Below, piece after piece: positions 33,546 to 35,393 of a stretch of 35,393 bases of DNA. Source of the stretch: CPC320 sp002684375 (GTDB taxonomy: Bacteria > Pseudomonadota > Alphaproteobacteria > Rhodobacterales > Rhodobacteraceae); NCBI GenBank assembly GCA_965662545.1, contig CBFIHZ010000036.1, forward strand, positions 1 through 35,393. The letters run 5' to 3'. Below the pieces are notes generated by a model. That model saw only the letters and a list, made by a program, of their open reading frames with translations. It was not told the DNA's origin and did not search any database. Within the stretch, counting starts at the first letter, position 1, and the number at the start of each line of letters is the position of its first letter. A program made the position numbers and the translations under genes.

Positions 33546-34547
33546 GTGTCTGAAAATAACGGATACAGTTTGCATCAAAATGCACGCTTAAGTTGCGCGC
33601 CTATGATGGATTGGACGGATCGCCACTGTCGCTATCTGCATCGTTTGATGTCGCGTCACACGCTGTTGTACACCGAAATGGTGACGGCGCCGGCGCTGGT
33701 GCGGGGCGGCGCATTGCATTTGCTGCAGTTCAATTCTGAGGAACATCCTGTCGCGCTTCAGCTTGGGGGGTCGGATCCCGCCGAACTGGCCAAAGCAGCG
33801 CGTCTTGGACAGGACGCGGGCTATGATGAGATCAACTTAAATGTGGGCTGCCCATCTGACCGGGTGCAGTCTGGCACGTTTGGCGCGGTGTTGATGAAAA
33901 CCCCCGCGCTTGTGGCAGAGTGTTGCGCGGCCATGCGCGCGGCGGTGGATGTTGAGGTAACGGTAAAATGCCGGATCGGGGTGGATGATCAGGTGCCGCA
34001 AGACGTCTTGCCGGAATTTTTGTCGCAAGTCTCTGCGGCTGGCATCTCGCGGTTTGCGGTACATGCGCGTACGGCCTGGCTTAAGGGTCTCAGCCCCAAG
34101 GAAAACCGTGATATTCCCCCTCTGGATTATGACCTTGTGATGCAAATGAAGGGAATGTTTCCGTCGCTGCATCTCTCGGTGAACGGGGGGATTACCTCGC
34201 TTGAGCAAGCGCAGCGCTTTTTACAGGCCGGATTGGACGGGGTAATGATCGGGCGGGCGGCCTATCATCAACCCAGCGATATTCTGGGCCTGGCGGATCA
34301 TGCGATTTTTGGCGAGGCGCACACATGTGACCCGGTACAAATTGTGCATCAAATGCTGCCCTATATCGAGGCGCATATGATAAGCGGTGGCAAGTTAAAT
34401 CAGATCACCCGTCACATGCTTGGCCTGTTTGCCTCAAAGCCTGGCACCCGGGCGTGGCGCAGGGTCTTGTCTGAACGCGGTCATATCGGCGGTCCCGAAT
34501 TGGTTCTGGAAGCGCTGTCGCACGTGGAGCAGGCGCAAGCTGCCTAA
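33546..34547 (+). CDS. dusA: tRNA-dihydrouridine(20/20a) synthase DusA
   Basis: The 333-residue flavoenzyme reduces uridines in the D-loop of tRNA to dihydrouridine. It shows the DusA pattern: CAPMMDWTDRHCRYL, EMVTAPALVRGG, the active-site block NLNVGCPSDRVQSG with catalytic Cys102, KCRIGVDD and the C-terminal FMN-binding GLDGVMIGRAAY. The start is GTG, with taaaggt upstream. It is a single housekeeping gene and marks a point where the window returns to core-genome content; its codon use is more GC-rich than the ABC operons to its left. Confidence 0.96.
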   Translation: MSENNGYSLHQNARLSCAPMMDWTDRHCRYLHRLMSRHTLLYTEMVTAPALVRGGALHLLQFNSEEHPVALQLGGSDPAELAKAARLGQDAGYDEINLNVGCPSDRVQSGTFGAVLMKTPALVAECCAAMRAAVDVEVTVKCRIGVDDQVPQDVLPEFLSQVSAAGISRFAVHARTAWLKGLSPKENRDIPPLDYDLVMQMKGMFPSLHLSVNGGITSLEQAQRFLQAGLDGVMIGRAAYHQPSDILGLADHAIFGEAHTCDPVQIVHQMLPYIEAHMISGGKLNQITRHMLGLFASKPGTRAWRRVLSERGHIGGPELVLEALSHVEQAQAA

Positions 34548-35052
34548 TCTTGAACTTGCATTAGCGGTGCTGGTTTTTTGGCATCCACGGCCTTTTCAAA
34601 CCAGCGATGCTCAAAAAACACAACGCGATCTGTTTCATCTAACCCCCAGCTTTGATGGGCCGAATGCGATAGGGTGTTTTCGATGTGTGCTGATGAACAA
34701 AGCTCTGTAAGTCCCTTTGCCTGACAGTCTCTTTTGATTGTTTTTACCAAAGCAAACACAACACCTTGACGGCGATATGGCTTTATAACTCAAATTCCCT
34801 CTAAAAAGGGAACCGGTTGCGCGCGGCATCCATTTGCATAGTCGCGTATACTAATTTCGGCAAAGCCAACCGGAGACTGATCAGGCAAAAGGGCACTCCA
34901 GCCTTTGCGCTTGCGTCCGTCAAGGATGCATTTGATATCCACGAGATGTTCGTCGATAGTTGGTCCCAAAGCTTATGGCGCATTTTGCCGGATATCAACG
35001 TGTCAGTGACTGTCATTTTTCTGACCGTCAAACCTTTTATGGTGCGGCTCAT
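34544..35052 (-). pseudogene. AAC(6')-like GNAT N-acetyltransferase, decayed
   Basis: From an ATG at 35052 the minus strand reads an acetyltransferase of the aminoglycoside 6'-N-acetyltransferase-like GNAT group (MRHKLWDQLS, then DEHLVDIK in another frame, GFAEISIRDYANG, PVPFLEGI, YRRQGVVFALVK, ENTLSHSAHQSWGLDETDRVVFF). A one-base deletion near 34954 shifts the frame, and a TGA at 34792-34790 replaces the conserved tryptophan or tyrosine codon after LEGI. The acetyl-CoA loop RRQGV remains. The gene overlaps the dusA stop by four bases and is transcribed toward it. With two lesions it is very unlikely to be functional. Confidence 0.88.
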
Positions 35053-35289
35053 TACATAACAACCTCAGTCTGTTTGCCTGCATTTCCGGGATCATGATGG
35101 CTTGCTATAACATCAAATAGCCTTGGTCACATGCGGGGCGTCACCAATTTCAAAATATTCCGTCCAGTGCCCAACATGAGCGTTGTTATAATAAAGCATG
35201 GACCAGAGAATTCCTAAAGCTCTCTGAATGTAAAAGGTTGGTCTGGAATGTCGCGCCAGCCGGGTGCAGTTTATAGGACCTGTGGGCAA
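35053..35289. other. Intergenic region between acetyltransferase pseudogene and IS5 remnant
   Basis: I see no gene, RNA or clear repeat here. The stretch next to 35290 probably contains the terminal part of the IS5-type element. Confidence 0.35.
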
Positions 35290-35393
35290 TCATCTTGAAG
35301 CTATGAGTGCTGCCACGAGGTTCCAACACGCGGCATGGCTGCAATTTGTCTTGTCGTACCTTGTGGCTACCCCTCTGAACTCTTTGATCTTTG
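35290..35393 (-). pseudogene. IS5-family transposase C-terminus, runs off the window
   Basis: From the window edge the minus strand reads KIKEFRGVATRYDKTN followed by a helix and a TGA at 35292-35290. FRGVATRYDK is the conserved C-terminal block of IS5-family transposases, where its Lys/Arg follow the catalytic glutamate. Only the last 34 codons are inside the window, so I cannot say whether the gene is whole. After TRYDK the usual FLA block reads CSHAAC, suggesting decay. Confidence 0.7.

Noticed and set aside
1..35393. CRISPR arrays, tRNA or rRNA genes, and integron attachment sites
   Set aside because: No regularly spaced repeats, cloverleaf-like or rRNA-like sequences were recognised by eye on either strand.

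Overview
The window looks like chromosomal or large-replicon DNA of a marine alphaproteobacterium, most likely the Roseobacter clade of Rhodobacteraceae. This is inferred from protein character, the carbohydrate and amino-acid ABC importers, a DusA-type housekeeping gene and the insertion-sequence families present. The moderate GC and the large number of whole and broken insertion sequences recall IS-rich cold-water roseobacters such as Octadecabacter, but the sequence alone does not prove a genus.

Layout. Bases 1-~2.8 kb: an IS3-family orfB remnant cut by an intact IS91-family element that carries its own tyrosine recombinase. 3.1-12.4 kb: a minus-strand xyloside/oligosaccharide operon (binding protein, two permeases, ATPase, sugar isomerase, Gfo/Idh oxidoreductase, GH43 beta-xylosidase), with a divergent LacI-type regulator and a broken second isomerase gene. 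A promoter overlapped by a near-perfect 28-base palindrome lies in the divergent gap. 12.5-13.85 kb: an intact IS256-family element. 14.1-19.95 kb: a HAD phosphatase, an inositol-monophosphatase-family phosphatase and a three-gene ABC importer with a fused double-length permease, resembling AfuABC sugar-phosphate importers more than iron importers. 20-21.9 kb: IS remnants. 21.9-25.8 kb: a polar-amino-acid-type ABC operon ending in a HisN-like phosphatase. 25.8-26.9 kb: IS3 and IS5 remnants. 27-31.4 kb: a complete branched-chain-amino-acid-type (Liv) operon. 31.9-33.1 kb: an IS3 orfA remnant joined to a HEPN-domain ORF. 33.5-34.5 kb: dusA. 34.5-35.4 kb: a decayed AAC(6')-like acetyltransferase gene and the tail of an IS5-family transposase that runs off the window.

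How the genes fit together. The window is a nutrient-scavenging region with four ABC importers of different classes, assembled in IS-rich DNA. The sugar operon imports oligosaccharides, cuts them inside the cell and modifies the sugars. Two other importers sit next to cytoplasmic phosphatases, which suggests uptake of phosphorylated metabolites followed by dephosphorylation. This pairing is the most interesting candidate for undescribed biology here. The polar-amino-acid-type binding protein also carries Asn where the ligand-ammonium-binding Asp normally lies.
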